Below, piece by piece: positions 33,719-41,107 of a DNA stretch of 64,000 bases. The translations under genes were made by a program, and so were the position numbers. The notes beneath the pieces are model-generated. The model saw nothing but the letters and a program-made list of their open reading frames with translations. It searched no databases and had not been told where the DNA came from. Source of the stretch: JACDAN01 sp963847235 (GTDB lineage Bacteria > Actinomycetota > Thermoleophilia > Gaiellales > Gaiellaceae); NCBI GenBank assembly GCA_963847235.1, contig CAWJYU010000025.1, positions 1 to 64,000 of the forward strand, in the 5' to 3' direction. The stretch's first letter is position 1; each line of letters opens with the position of its first letter.

Positions 33719-34401
33719 AGGCCGTCGAGGCGAGGTACGGGCCCGTGCAGGCCTTGCACGGTGTCTCCCTGACCGTCGACGACGGGGAAATGGTCGCGGT
33801 CCTCGGCCCGAACGGCGCCGGCAAGACGACGACCCTCCGCGCCGTCTCCGGAACCGTCGCCCGTCGCGGAGAGATCCTCTACGACGGTCGTGGCCTGCCT
33901 CGATCGGCCGAGCGGACCGCGCGGCTGGGCATCGGCCACGTGCCGGAAGGGCGAGGCACCTTCTCCGAGCTGACGGTGCTCGAGAACCTCAGGCTCGGCG
34001 CCTACACGCGGCGCAACGGGCTCGGCGACGAGCTCGAGCGGGTGTTCGAGTTCTTCCCGTGGATGCGCCAGCGCCAAGACCAGCCGGCCGGGACGCTGAG
34101 CGGCGGGGAGCAGCAGATGCTCGCCCTGGCTCGCGCGCTGATGGGGCGCCCGCGGCTGCTGCTGATGGACGAGCCCTCGCTCGGGCTCGCGCCGATCGTC
34201 GTCCGTGAGATCTTCGGGATCGTCCGCCGGCTCAACGAGGAGGAGAAGCTGAGCGTGCTCGTCGTCGAGCAGAACGCGGCAGTCGCGCTCGAGTCGTCGA
34301 GCCGCGCGTACGTCCTCGAGTCCGGCCGGGTCGCCGTCGAGGGGGCGAGCGAGGAGCTCGCGCGCAACGAGGACGTCCGCCGCTCGTACCTGGGCTATTA
34401 A
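33700..34401 (+). CDS. livF: Branched-chain amino acid ABC transporter ATP-binding protein LivF, probable ATC start
   Basis: The family N-terminus (ALLELKAVEARYGPVQALHG) is encoded from 33703. The codon where Met is expected is ATC (33700-33702), preceded at ideal distance by the ribosome site gggggagg. No ATG, GTG or TTG exists in frame there; the first is GTG 33745, which would remove the first beta strand. The rest is canonical: Walker A GPNGAGKTT, LSGGEQQMLALARALMGRPR signature and Walker B LLLMDEPSLGLAP, ending RSYLGY. The product, 233 residues, pairs with LivG. The ATC may be a genuine rare start or a base error for ATG. The stop TAA shares its last base with the 165-bp repeat. Confidence 0.9.
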   Translation: MALLELKAVEARYGPVQALHGVSLTVDDGEMVAVLGPNGAGKTTTLRAVSGTVARRGEILYDGRGLPRSAERTARLGIGHVPEGRGTFSELTVLENLRLGAYTRRNGLGDELERVFEFFPWMRQRQDQPAGTLSGGEQQMLALARALMGRPRLLLMDEPSLGLAPIVVREIFGIVRRLNEEEKLSVLVVEQNAAVALESSSRAYVLESGRVAVEGASEELARNEDVRRSYLGY

Positions 34402-34565
34402 GTGCCCCTCCAGGCGATACACGCCGGCTCCTGGCCCGCGATCACGCGGCGCCAGAGCCCACCCTCCTCCTCACCAAGGCTGTCCAGCCTTGCCTCGTCG
34501 GAGTGCGGACTCTGGCTTGGTGCTCGCGACCCAGAAGCTCGACAGCATCACCTGAAGGGGCACTA
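34401..34565. repeat. 165-bp palindromic element, copy 1 (livF-livH junction)
   Basis: The unit runs from agtgcccctccagg to cctgaaggggcact plus a final a, filling the whole gap between livF and livH. Its halves are imperfect reverse complements, ending in an apical hairpin caaggct/agccttg (34475-34492). It is 153/165 identical to 37925-38089. Position 59 is C here (G in copy 2) and its pairing partner 108 is G here (C in copy 2), a compensatory change. It may be a stable intercistronic hairpin, a structured RNA or a REP/MITE-like element. Confidence 0.8.
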
Positions 34566-35480
34566 ATGCAGGAGCTCTTCCAACAGGTGGTGATCGGGCT
34601 CGCATCGGGGTCGATCTACGGGCTGCTCGCGCTCGCGCTGGTCCTGATCCATCGCGCGACGGGCGTCATCAACTTCGCGCAGGGCGAGATGGCGATGTTC
34701 TCGGCCTACATCGCCTGGCAGCTCGTGCAGTGGGACGTCCCGTACTGGGTCGCGTTCGCCTCGACCCTCGTGATCTCGTTCTTCGGCGGGCTGGCGATTC
34801 AGCGCGTGGTGATCCGGCCGGTCGAGAACGCGCCGATCTTGACCATCGTGATCGTGACCCTCGGGCTGCTGGTCATCTTCAACGGCCTGGCGACCTGGTT
34901 CTGGTCCGGCGAGGTGCGGACGTTCCCGCCGGACAAGCCGTTCCCGACGAGGACGTTCGACATCGGCGGCGTCGTGATCAACGTCCAGGACATCGGGATC
35001 ATCCTGGTCACCCTCGGGCTGGTCGCCGCGCTCTGGGCGTTCTTCCGGTTCACGAAGATCGGCCTCGCCCTGCGCGCCGCGGCGCTGTACCCGGACTCGA
35101 GCCGGCTGGTCGGGATCCGGGTCGGCTGGATGCTCGGCGTGGGGTGGGGGCTCGCGGCCGCCCTCGGCGCCGTCAGCGGGATGTTCACCGCCGCGGCCTT
35201 CCCGCCCCTGGAGCCGGCGATGATGCAGGCGGTCCTGATCTACGCCTTCGCGGCGGCGGTGCTCGGCGGGATCGACAACCCGCTCGGCGCGCTCGTCGGC
35301 GGCCTGACGCTCGGCGTCTTCCTCAACCTCGTGGGCACCTACTCGGACGACCTCCAGGATCTCGGCTTCCCGGTCAACCTCGAGGGCCTCCGCCTGCCGG
35401 TGGCGTTCGTCTTCATCCTCGGGCTCCTGCTCGTCCGGCCGCAGGGCCTCTTCGGGCGAGCGGCGGCGAGGCGCGTATGA
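34566..35480 (+). CDS. livH: Branched-chain amino acid ABC transporter permease LivH
   Basis: 304 residues starting at ATG 34566, one base after the end of the palindromic element. About eight membrane helices are visible: MQELFQQVVIGLASGSIYGL, then LALALVLIHRATGVINFAQG (the conserved loop NFAQGE), several more, and the cytoplasmic EAA-like loop LRAAALYPDSSRLVGIRVGW. The end is typical (PVAFVFILGLLLVRPQGLFG). It forms the membrane channel with LivM. No separate ribosome site is present other than sequence inside the repeat (cctgaagggg), so the hairpin may influence its translation. Confidence 0.9.
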   Translation: MQELFQQVVIGLASGSIYGLLALALVLIHRATGVINFAQGEMAMFSAYIAWQLVQWDVPYWVAFASTLVISFFGGLAIQRVVIRPVENAPILTIVIVTLGLLVIFNGLATWFWSGEVRTFPPDKPFPTRTFDIGGVVINVQDIGIILVTLGLVAALWAFFRFTKIGLALRAAALYPDSSRLVGIRVGWMLGVGWGLAAALGAVSGMFTAAAFPPLEPAMMQAVLIYAFAAAVLGGIDNPLGALVGGLTLGVFLNLVGTYSDDLQDLGFPVNLEGLRLPVAFVFILGLLLVRPQGLFGRAAARRV

Positions 35481-35484
35481 GCCC

Positions 35485-35508
35485 AAGTAACACAGTGTCA
35501 CTTGCCCC
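35485..35508. repeat. AGTAACA hairpin, copy 1 (livH-livM spacer)
   Basis: aagtaacacagtgtcacttg is a palindrome followed by cccc. A related hairpin (tagtaacactctgttacttg then cccg) lies 76 bases downstream at 35561. Confidence 0.5.
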
Positions 35509-35552
35509 GCCCCGCCGCGCGACCCCGCCCCAGGAGCCAAAGCGAGGGGCCG

Positions 35553-36665
35553 ATGCGGGCTAGTAACACTCTGTTACTTGCCCGTGGGGTTCGCGTGGCC
35601 GGCGTCGTTGCCTTCGTCGTCGCGATCGCGATCCTGCCTCGGTTCCTCAGCGACTTCCGCGCCTCCGAGTTCGCGCGCGTGGGGATCTTCTTCATCGCCC
35701 TGGCCGGGCTGCAGATCCTCACCGGCTACACCGGACAGATCTCTCTCGGCCACGGCGCGTTCATGGCGGTCGGGGGCTACGTCAGCGCTCTGCTGATCCT
35801 GGGCAGGCCCGGCCTGGAGGCGTCGCGGCTCGAGGCTCCGAGCTGGCTCCCCGTCGGCGACGGGATGCAGGACGTCTGGACGATCCCGATCGCTGCACTG
35901 GTCGCCGGGATCGTCGGCTTCCTGCTCGGCCTCCCGGCCCTCAGGCTCCGGGGCCTCTACCTCGCCCTCGCCACCTTCGCCTTCGCCGTCTCGATGCCGC
36001 TGATCCTGCGTGAGCCGGAGACCCTGACCGGTGGGTCGAACGGGCTCAACCTCTTCGGGACGACGGAGGACAGGCTGACCGGGGCGATCGACAACAGCGT
36101 CCACATCCCGGTGATCGACAAGGACCTCACCTTCAACGACTGGACCTACTACCTCGCGTGGACCGTGGGGCTGATCGGGCTGGCCGTCGCCTGGCTCATC
36201 CTCCGAGGCCGCCCGGGCCGTGCGTTCCGCGCGATCCGGGACAGCGAGGTCGCAGCGGCCTCTTCCGGGGTCAGCCTCGCCTCCTACAAGACGCTCGCAT
36301 TCGCGATCAGCGCCGCCTACGCGGGAGCTGCCGGCGCGCTCCTGACGATCGTCTCGACCATCGTCAGTCCCGGGAGCTTCCCCGTGTTCCTGTCGATCCA
36401 GCTCTTGATCGGCGTCGTCGTCGCCGGGCTCGGCTCGCTCCTCGGCCTGATCCTCGGCGCGCTGTTCGTCTACTACCTCCCGGTCGGGATCCAGGAGCTC
36501 GCCGAGGTCGGCTCGCTGCCCGACGGCCTGCAGGACGCCGCCAAGTCTCCAGGCATGCCGTCGGTCATCTACGGCGTCGTCCTGATCGTCGTCATGTTCC
36601 TGCTGCCGCGCGGTGCGGCGAGCTACCTGTCGAGGCTTTCGTTGCCGCTAACAAAGCGGTTGTAG
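35553..36665 (+). CDS. livM: Branched-chain amino acid ABC transporter permease LivM
   Basis: 370 residues from ATG 35553, or 356 from GTG 35595 after a hairpin repeat that would otherwise encode SNTLLLAR. The family features are complete: FIALAGLQILTGYTGQISLG and HGAFMAVGGYVSALLILG, LRGLYLALATFAFAVSMPLI, TGGSNGLNLFG, the EAA loop (AIRDSEVAAASSGVSLASYK) and a final helix pair. It partners LivH. The GTG start would place the first helix (VAGVVAFVVAIAILPRFLSD) immediately after initiation, as usual for LivM, so the exact start is open. Confidence 0.9.
   Translation: MRASNTLLLARGVRVAGVVAFVVAIAILPRFLSDFRASEFARVGIFFIALAGLQILTGYTGQISLGHGAFMAVGGYVSALLILGRPGLEASRLEAPSWLPVGDGMQDVWTIPIAALVAGIVGFLLGLPALRLRGLYLALATFAFAVSMPLILREPETLTGGSNGLNLFGTTEDRLTGAIDNSVHIPVIDKDLTFNDWTYYLAWTVGLIGLAVAWLILRGRPGRAFRAIRDSEVAAASSGVSLASYKTLAFAISAAYAGAAGALLTIVSTIVSPGSFPVFLSIQLLIGVVVAGLGSLLGLILGALFVYYLPVGIQELAEVGSLPDGLQDAAKSPGMPSVIYGVVLIVVMFLLPRGAASYLSRLSLPLTKRL
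35561..35584. repeat. AGTAACA hairpin, copy 2 (5' end of livM)
   Basis: tagtaacactctgttacttg can form agtaaca-ctc-tgttact and is followed by cccg, as in copy 1 at 35485. It overlaps the first codons of livM if ATG 35553 is used, or lies in the leader if GTG 35595 is used. Confidence 0.5.
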
Positions 36666-36683
36666 CATCGTCTCCGAACGGGG

Positions 36684-37922
36684 ATGCGGAGGACATCCAT
36701 TCTGATCGGGGTCTTGGCGGCTGCGTTGGCGGTCGCATTGCCCGCGGCCAACGGCCGCGAGACGGCCGACCCCGGGGTCACCGGGAACTCGATCCTGATC
36801 GGGGGCACGACGCCGCTTTCGGGCGTGGCCTCGGCATACGCCTCGGTCGCCCGCGGCGCGGAGGCGTACTTCAAGTACGTGAACGCGCGCGGAGGCGTGA
36901 ACGGACGGCGGATCAACTACAAGTACCTCGACGACGGCTACAACCCGTCCACGACCGTCCAGCAGACGCGCCAGCTCGTCCAGCAGGACCGCGTCTTCGC
37001 GATCTTCAACAGCCTCGGCACGGAGCACAACCTCGCGATCCGCGACTACCTGAACTCCGTCCGGGTCCCGCAGATCTTCGCGGCCACCGGCGCCCGCACC
37101 TTCGGCACCTCCTACCGCACGTACCCGTGGACGATCGGCTACCAGCCGAGCTACTACGGCGAGTCGATCATCTACGGCCGCTGGATCCAGAGGAACCGGA
37201 AGAACGCCCGGATCGCGGTCATCTACCAGAACGACGACTACGGCAAGGAGCTCCTCAACGGGCTCCGGAAGGGCCTCGGCCCGATGGCGCGGCGGATCGT
37301 CGCGACACAGGGCTACGAGGTCACGGCGACGGACGTGCAGTCCCAGGTCGCGCGCCTGAAGACGTCGAACGCGAACACGTTCCTGGTCTTCGGGACGCCG
37401 CGCTACGCGATTCAGTCGTTCATCTACGCGAACCGGCTCGGCTGGAAGCCGCTCATGTTCGTGAACTCGGTCTCCAGCGCGTCGAACATCATGGAGATCG
37501 CCTCCGACGCCGGGCACAACCCGCGCGTGCGCGGCGCGATCTCGATCCAGTTCCTGAAGGACCCGACGGACTCGACGCGGTGGGCCGGCGATCCGGGGAT
37601 GAGGCTCTACAAGCAGATCATGAAGAAGTACCTGCCGCGCGGGAACGCGAACGACGTCTTCCACGTCTACTCGATGGCGGCGGCGCACAGCTTCGTCGAG
37701 GCGCTGCGGAAGGCCGGACGGAATCCGACCCGTGCCGGCGTCATGGCGCAGCTCGCCAAGCTGAGCTCGAAGAACCCGTTCACGATCCCGGGCGTCGCGA
37801 TCAAGACCGGTCGCGTCGACCGCTTCCCGATCGAGCAGGTGCAGCTCACCCGCTGGTCGGTGAACCGCAGGGGCGACGGCCGCTGGGTGCGGTTCGGCCC
37901 CTTGCAGCGAACTCCCGGTTAA
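36684..37922 (+). CDS. livK: Branched-chain amino acid ABC transporter substrate-binding protein LivK-like
   Basis: 412 residues from ATG 36684, which has a ribosome site (cgggg) and a small hairpin (ccgct/agcgg, 36645-36659) before it. A signal peptide precedes ANGRETADPG; no lipobox Cys is seen, so the protein may be soluble or retained by other means. The PF13458 core is clear: NSILIGGTTPLSGVASAYAS, RGAEAYFKYVNARGGVNGRR, NSLGTEHNLAIRDYLNSVRV, ARIAVIYQNDDYGKELLNGL and RNPTRAGVMAQLAKL-like C-terminal region. It captures the substrate for LivHMGF. Members also bind amides, urea or aromatic acids, so specificity is not certain. It closes the liv operon and is followed by repeat copy 2. Confidence 0.9.
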   Translation: MRRTSILIGVLAAALAVALPAANGRETADPGVTGNSILIGGTTPLSGVASAYASVARGAEAYFKYVNARGGVNGRRINYKYLDDGYNPSTTVQQTRQLVQQDRVFAIFNSLGTEHNLAIRDYLNSVRVPQIFAATGARTFGTSYRTYPWTIGYQPSYYGESIIYGRWIQRNRKNARIAVIYQNDDYGKELLNGLRKGLGPMARRIVATQGYEVTATDVQSQVARLKTSNANTFLVFGTPRYAIQSFIYANRLGWKPLMFVNSVSSASNIMEIASDAGHNPRVRGAISIQFLKDPTDSTRWAGDPGMRLYKQIMKKYLPRGNANDVFHVYSMAAAHSFVEALRKAGRNPTRAGVMAQLAKLSSKNPFTIPGVAIKTGRVDRFPIEQVQLTRWSVNRRGDGRWVRFGPLQRTPG

Positions 37923-37924
37923 CG

Positions 37925-38089
37925 AGTGCCCCTCCAGGCGATCCACGCCGGCTTCTGGCCCGCGATCACGCGGCGCCAGAGCGCACCCTCCTCCTCACCA
38001 AGGCTGACAAGCCTTGGCTCGTCGGAGTGCGCACTCTGGCTTGGTGCTCGCGACCCAGAAGCGGGGCAGGACCACCTGAAGGGGCACTA
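37925..38089. repeat. 165-bp palindromic element, copy 2 (livK-cofGH junction)
   Basis: 153/165 identical to 34401-34565, same length and orientation. It starts two bases after the livK stop and ends just before cofGH. The last bases cacta supply the TA of a -10 box for cofGH. The apical stem is longer here (ccaaggct/agccttgg). The pair at positions 59 and 108 is G-C here and C-G in copy 1. Confidence 0.8.
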
Positions 38090-38093
38090 GGCT
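38088..38093 (+). promoter_or_regulatory. -10 box TAGGCT of a probable leaderless cofGH transcript
   Basis: TAGGCT straddles the 3' boundary of the palindromic element and ends six bases before the GTG at 38100. The same motif and spacing precede the BNR-protein and acidic-protein genes. Confidence 0.5.
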
Positions 38094-38099
38094 CAGCCC

Positions 38100-40443
38100 G
38101 TGGCGGCGCGGGCACTCCTCGAAGCTTCGACGGACGAGCTCTGCGGAGAGGCGCGGGCCCTCCGACGCGGGACGCTCGTCACCTACTCGCCGAAGGTCTT
38201 CATCCCGCTGACAAAGCTCTGCCGGGACGTCTGCCACTACTGCACCTTCGCCCGGCCGCCGAGGCGCGGCGAGCGCGCGTACATGTCGGAGGAGGAGGTG
38301 CTCGAGGTCGCGCGGGCAGGCGCGGAGGCCGGCTGCCGCGAGGCGCTCTTCACGCTCGGCGACAAGCCTGAGCTGCGCTACCGGGCTGCGCGCGACGAGC
38401 TTGCCGAGCTCGGCTGCGAGACGACGCTGGAGTACCTCGCGCGCTGCGCGCGGCTCGTCATGGAGGAGACCGGGCTCCTGCCGCACCTCAACCCCGGCGT
38501 GATGTCGCGAGAGGACCTGGCGGCGCTGCGCGAGGTCTCCGTCTCGATGGGACTGATGCTGGAGACCGGGTCCGAGCGGCTCTCCGGACGGGGGATGCCG
38601 CACTTCGGCTCGCCGGACAAGCTGCCCGCGCGCCGGCTCGAGACGATCGCCCTCGCCGGCGAGCTGGCGATCCCGTTCACGACCGGCGTCCTGATCGGCA
38701 TCGGCGAGACGCGGCAGGAACGGCTCGAGGCGCTGGAGGCGATCGCCGCGCTGGCCCACCGGTACGGCCACGTCCAGGAGGTGATCGTCCAGAACTTCCG
38801 CGCCAAGCCGGGGACGAAGATGGCCGACCATCCGGAGCCGCCGCTCGACGAGCTGCTGTGGACCGCCGCCGCCGCGCGGCTGGTCCTGCCGGAGAGCGTC
38901 CATGTCCAGTGCCCGCCGAACCTGAGCTACGACGACTTCCCGCGCCTCCTCGACGCCGGCATCGACGACTGGGGCGGGATCTCCCCGGTCACCGTCGACC
39001 ATGTGAACCCGGAAGCGCCGTGGCCGGAGATCGAGCGCCTCCGCGAGGCGACCGAGGGTGCGGGGATGACGCTCGTTCCCCGGCTCGCCGTCTACCCCGA
39101 GCTCGTCTCCGGCCGGTGGATCGATCCCCTGGTGATGCCGGCGGTCCTCCGCGCCTCGGACGGCGAGGGGTTCGCGCGTGACGACCGCTGGGCCGCGGGC
39201 ACCCACGCGCCGATCCCGTTCACGACCCCGAGACGCACTTCCGATCGACTCGAGAGACGAGCTCGGCGAGGAGGAGATCGTCCGGCTCTTCGCCGCCCGC
39301 GGAGCGGAGCTCCACCGGGTGCTCGCCGCCGCCGACGGGCTCCGCCGGGAGGTCAACGGCGAGACGGTCACCTACGTGGTGACGAGGAACGTCAACTACA
39401 CGAACGTCTGCTACTTCCGCTGCGGCTTCTGCGCGTTCTCGAAGGGACGGCTCGCAGCAAACCTGCGCGGGAAGCCGTACCTCGTCCCGCTGGACGAGAT
39501 CGTCCGCCGGGCGCACGAGGCGTGGGACCGCGGCGCCGTCGAGATCTGCCTCCAGGGCGGGATCCACCCGGGCTTCACGGGCCAGACCTATCTCGACATC
39601 TGCCGCGCGATCAAGGCCGAGCTACCCGACCTGCACGTCCACGCCTTCTCGGCGCTCGAGATCTGGCAGGGCGCCGCCACGCTCGGGCTCGCGCTGGACG
39701 AGTACCTGGGCGCGCTGCGCGACGTCGGCCTGGCGTCGCTTCCCGGGACCGCGGCCGAGGTGCTCGACGACGAGGTCCGCCGGATCATCTGCCCGGACAA
39801 GGTCACGACCGGCCAGTGGCTCCGCGTCCACGACACGGCGCATCGCGTCGGCCTTCGCTCCACGACGACGATCATGTTCGGCCACGTCGACGGACCCCTG
39901 AACTGGGCGCGGCACCTGATCGAGCTTCGCGAGCAGCAGCGGCGGACCGGCGGCTTCACCGAGTTCGTGCCGCTCCCGTTCGTGCACATGGAGGCGCCCA
40001 TGTATCTGCGGGGCGAGGCGCGCCCGGGCCCGACCTTCCGCGAGGCCCTGCTCGTGCACGCCGTCGGGCGGCTCGCGCTCCATCCCTGGATCACGAACGT
40101 CCAGGCGTCCTGGGTGAAGCTCGGCGTCGAGGGCGCGCAGGCCGTGCTCCGCGCGGGCGCGAACGACCTCGGCGGGACGCTGATGAACGAGTCGATCTCG
40201 CGCGCCGCGGGCGCCGACCACGGCCAGGAGTTCCCGCCGGAGGCGATGGAGGACGCGATCCGCGCGATCGGCCGGACGCCGCGGCAGCGGACGACGCTCT
40301 ACGGCGAGCCGGCGCCCGACCGCATCGCCGCGTCCTTCGGCGCGCCGCCGCTGGACGAGCCCCTGAACCCGCCGGCAAGCGAGGCGGGACTGAAGCCGCT
40401 GCCGGTCCTCGACCGGCCGGGACTGCAGGTGCTCAGCGCCTGA
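38100..40443 (+). CDS. cofGH: Bifunctional FO synthase CofGH (FbiC), frame broken near 39232
   Basis: The first half, from GTG 38100, is CofG: MAARALLEASTDELCGEARA, with the radical-SAM motif CRDVCHYC (Cys41, 45, 48), GDKPELRYRAARDELAELGC and DWGGISPVTVDHVNPEAPWP. Near 39225-39240 a one-base change leads into the CofH half: PIDSRDELGEEEIVRLFAAR, the second radical-SAM motif CYFRCGFC, EICLQGGIHPGFTGQTYLDI and GHVDGPLNWARHLIELREQQ, ending at 40443. Together this is the ~780-residue fusion that makes 7,8-didemethyl-8-hydroxy-5-deazariboflavin (FO), the F420 chromophore, from a tyrosine-derived and a flavin-pathway precursor. A GTG at 39178 could start a separate CofH, but the join aligns better as one broken fusion. 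Confidence 0.88.
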
Positions 40444-40470
40444 TCGCCTTGTGCAGCCTGACCTCCGCGG

Positions 40471-40878
40471 TCAGTCGTCCGGCCAGCCGAACCCCTCCGG
40501 CACTCCGCGCCCATCGCCCGGGCCGGTGTTCGGCGCGCCGATCTTCAGGAAGATCGCGTCCTCGTCGCCGACTGCCCGCAGCGCGCGCGGCACCTCGGGC
40601 GGGACGCGGATCGCCGTCCACGGCTCCAGCTCGACGAGCTCGTTGTCGCCGAGCAGCGCCTGCGCCCGGCCCGACACGAGCACGTAGACCTCCTCCTGCT
40701 GGTTGTGCGTGTGGCCCTCGATCGAGAACCCCGGGCTGTAGCGGGCGAAGGTCACACCGGCGTGCTGCATCCCGAGCGGATTGCGCATGAACCTGACCTC
40801 GTAGTCGGCCGGGTCGTGCCCGAGGTTCTCCGCCTGGTCGGGGACGTCCGCCACCTTCACGATCGTGTACTCGGCCAT
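40471..40878 (-). CDS. Cupin-domain protein
   Basis: 135 residues from ATG 40878: MAEYTIVKVADVPDQAENLG, then the cupin motif 1 region FSIEGHTHNQQEEVYVLVSG (HxHxxQEExY), AQALLGDNELVELEPWTAIR and the second motif PPEVPRALRAVGDEDAIFLK. A single small barrel with His and Glu ligands predicts a metal-binding cupin; enzymatic activity or sugar/ligand sensing cannot be told. It is convergent with cofGH (27-base gap containing ctgacc-tccgc-ggtcag, a short hairpin at 40458-40474) and divergent from leuS. Confidence 0.8.
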   Translation of the reverse strand: MAEYTIVKVADVPDQAENLGHDPADYEVRFMRNPLGMQHAGVTFARYSPGFSIEGHTHNQQEEVYVLVSGRAQALLGDNELVELEPWTAIRVPPEVPRALRAVGDEDAIFLKIGAPNTGPGDGRGVPEGFGWPDD

Positions 40879-40919
40879 GCGTCACTCCTTTCGAGGTTTC
40901 GAGCAGCGGTGCTCGGTGG

Positions 40920-40925
40920 TATCGT
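40920..40925 (+). promoter_or_regulatory. -10 box TATCGT before the leuS leader peptide
   Basis: TATCGT ends eight bases before the leader-peptide ATG at 40934. The spacing equals that of the marR promoter (TATGAT-N8-ATG), so the leader peptide may be translated from a leaderless mRNA. Confidence 0.45.
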
Positions 40926-40933
40926 CATCCGTG

Positions 40934-40954
40934 ATGACGCAGCTTCTCGAGTAG
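40934..40954 (+). CDS. Candidate leader peptide MTQLLE of leuS
   Basis: A six-codon reading frame, ATG ACG CAG CTT CTC GAG TAG, contains two adjacent Leu codons, one of them CTT, which is uncommon in this GC-rich DNA. It lies 14 bases before a nested set of hairpins ending in an intrinsic terminator upstream of leuS. Short peptides rich in the regulated amino acid are the sensor in attenuation. Two Leu codons are few, so this remains a candidate. Confidence 0.5.
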   Translation: MTQLLE

Positions 40955-40958
40955 TGCA

Positions 40959-41019
40959 GGAGGCAAACGCGGCCCGGCCGCGGTAGCTTCCCACGGCCTC
41001 TCCATCGAGAGGCTTTTTT
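40959..41019 (+). promoter_or_regulatory. Attenuator of leuS: alternative hairpins and intrinsic terminator
   Basis: The terminator is gcctctc-catc-gagaggc followed by six T (40996-41019). Upstream, cgcggc-ccg-gccgcg (40968-40982) is a second hairpin. ggccgcgg (40976-40983) can instead pair with ccacggcc (40991-40998), and gaggc (40960-40964) with gcctc (40996-41000); either would break the terminator. With the Leu-Leu leader peptide just upstream, this fits ribosome-mediated attenuation. The exact ribosome geometry is not resolved. Confidence 0.6.
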
Positions 41020-41041
41020 GTACCCGGACGCAGAGTGTCCT

Positions 41042-41094
41042 GTCCGCCGGAGGCGGACCGGTGGAGGGGTCTGGGGAACCGGGAGGTTCCCCAG
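41042..41094 (+). promoter_or_regulatory. Two hairpins between the leuS attenuator and its start
   Basis: gtccgcc-gga-ggcggac (41042-41058) and the ten-base stem ctggggaacc-ggga-ggttccccag (41071-41094) precede the leuS ribosome site (gggaggg) by a few bases. They may affect mRNA stability or translation. No T-tract follows either, so they are not terminators. Confidence 0.5.
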
Positions 41095-41107
41095 GCGGGA
41101 GGGAAAA

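Noticed and set aside
34401..38089. Composite transposon carrying livHMK
   Set aside because: No transposase gene and no clear target-site duplication at either repeat; livHMK belongs with livGF functionally. Recombination between the repeats remains possible.
39178..40443. Separate cofH gene starting at GTG 39178
   Set aside because: The start has no good ribosome site, and the CofG and CofH halves join smoothly at about 39232 with one base change, as in bifunctional CofGH/FbiC proteins.
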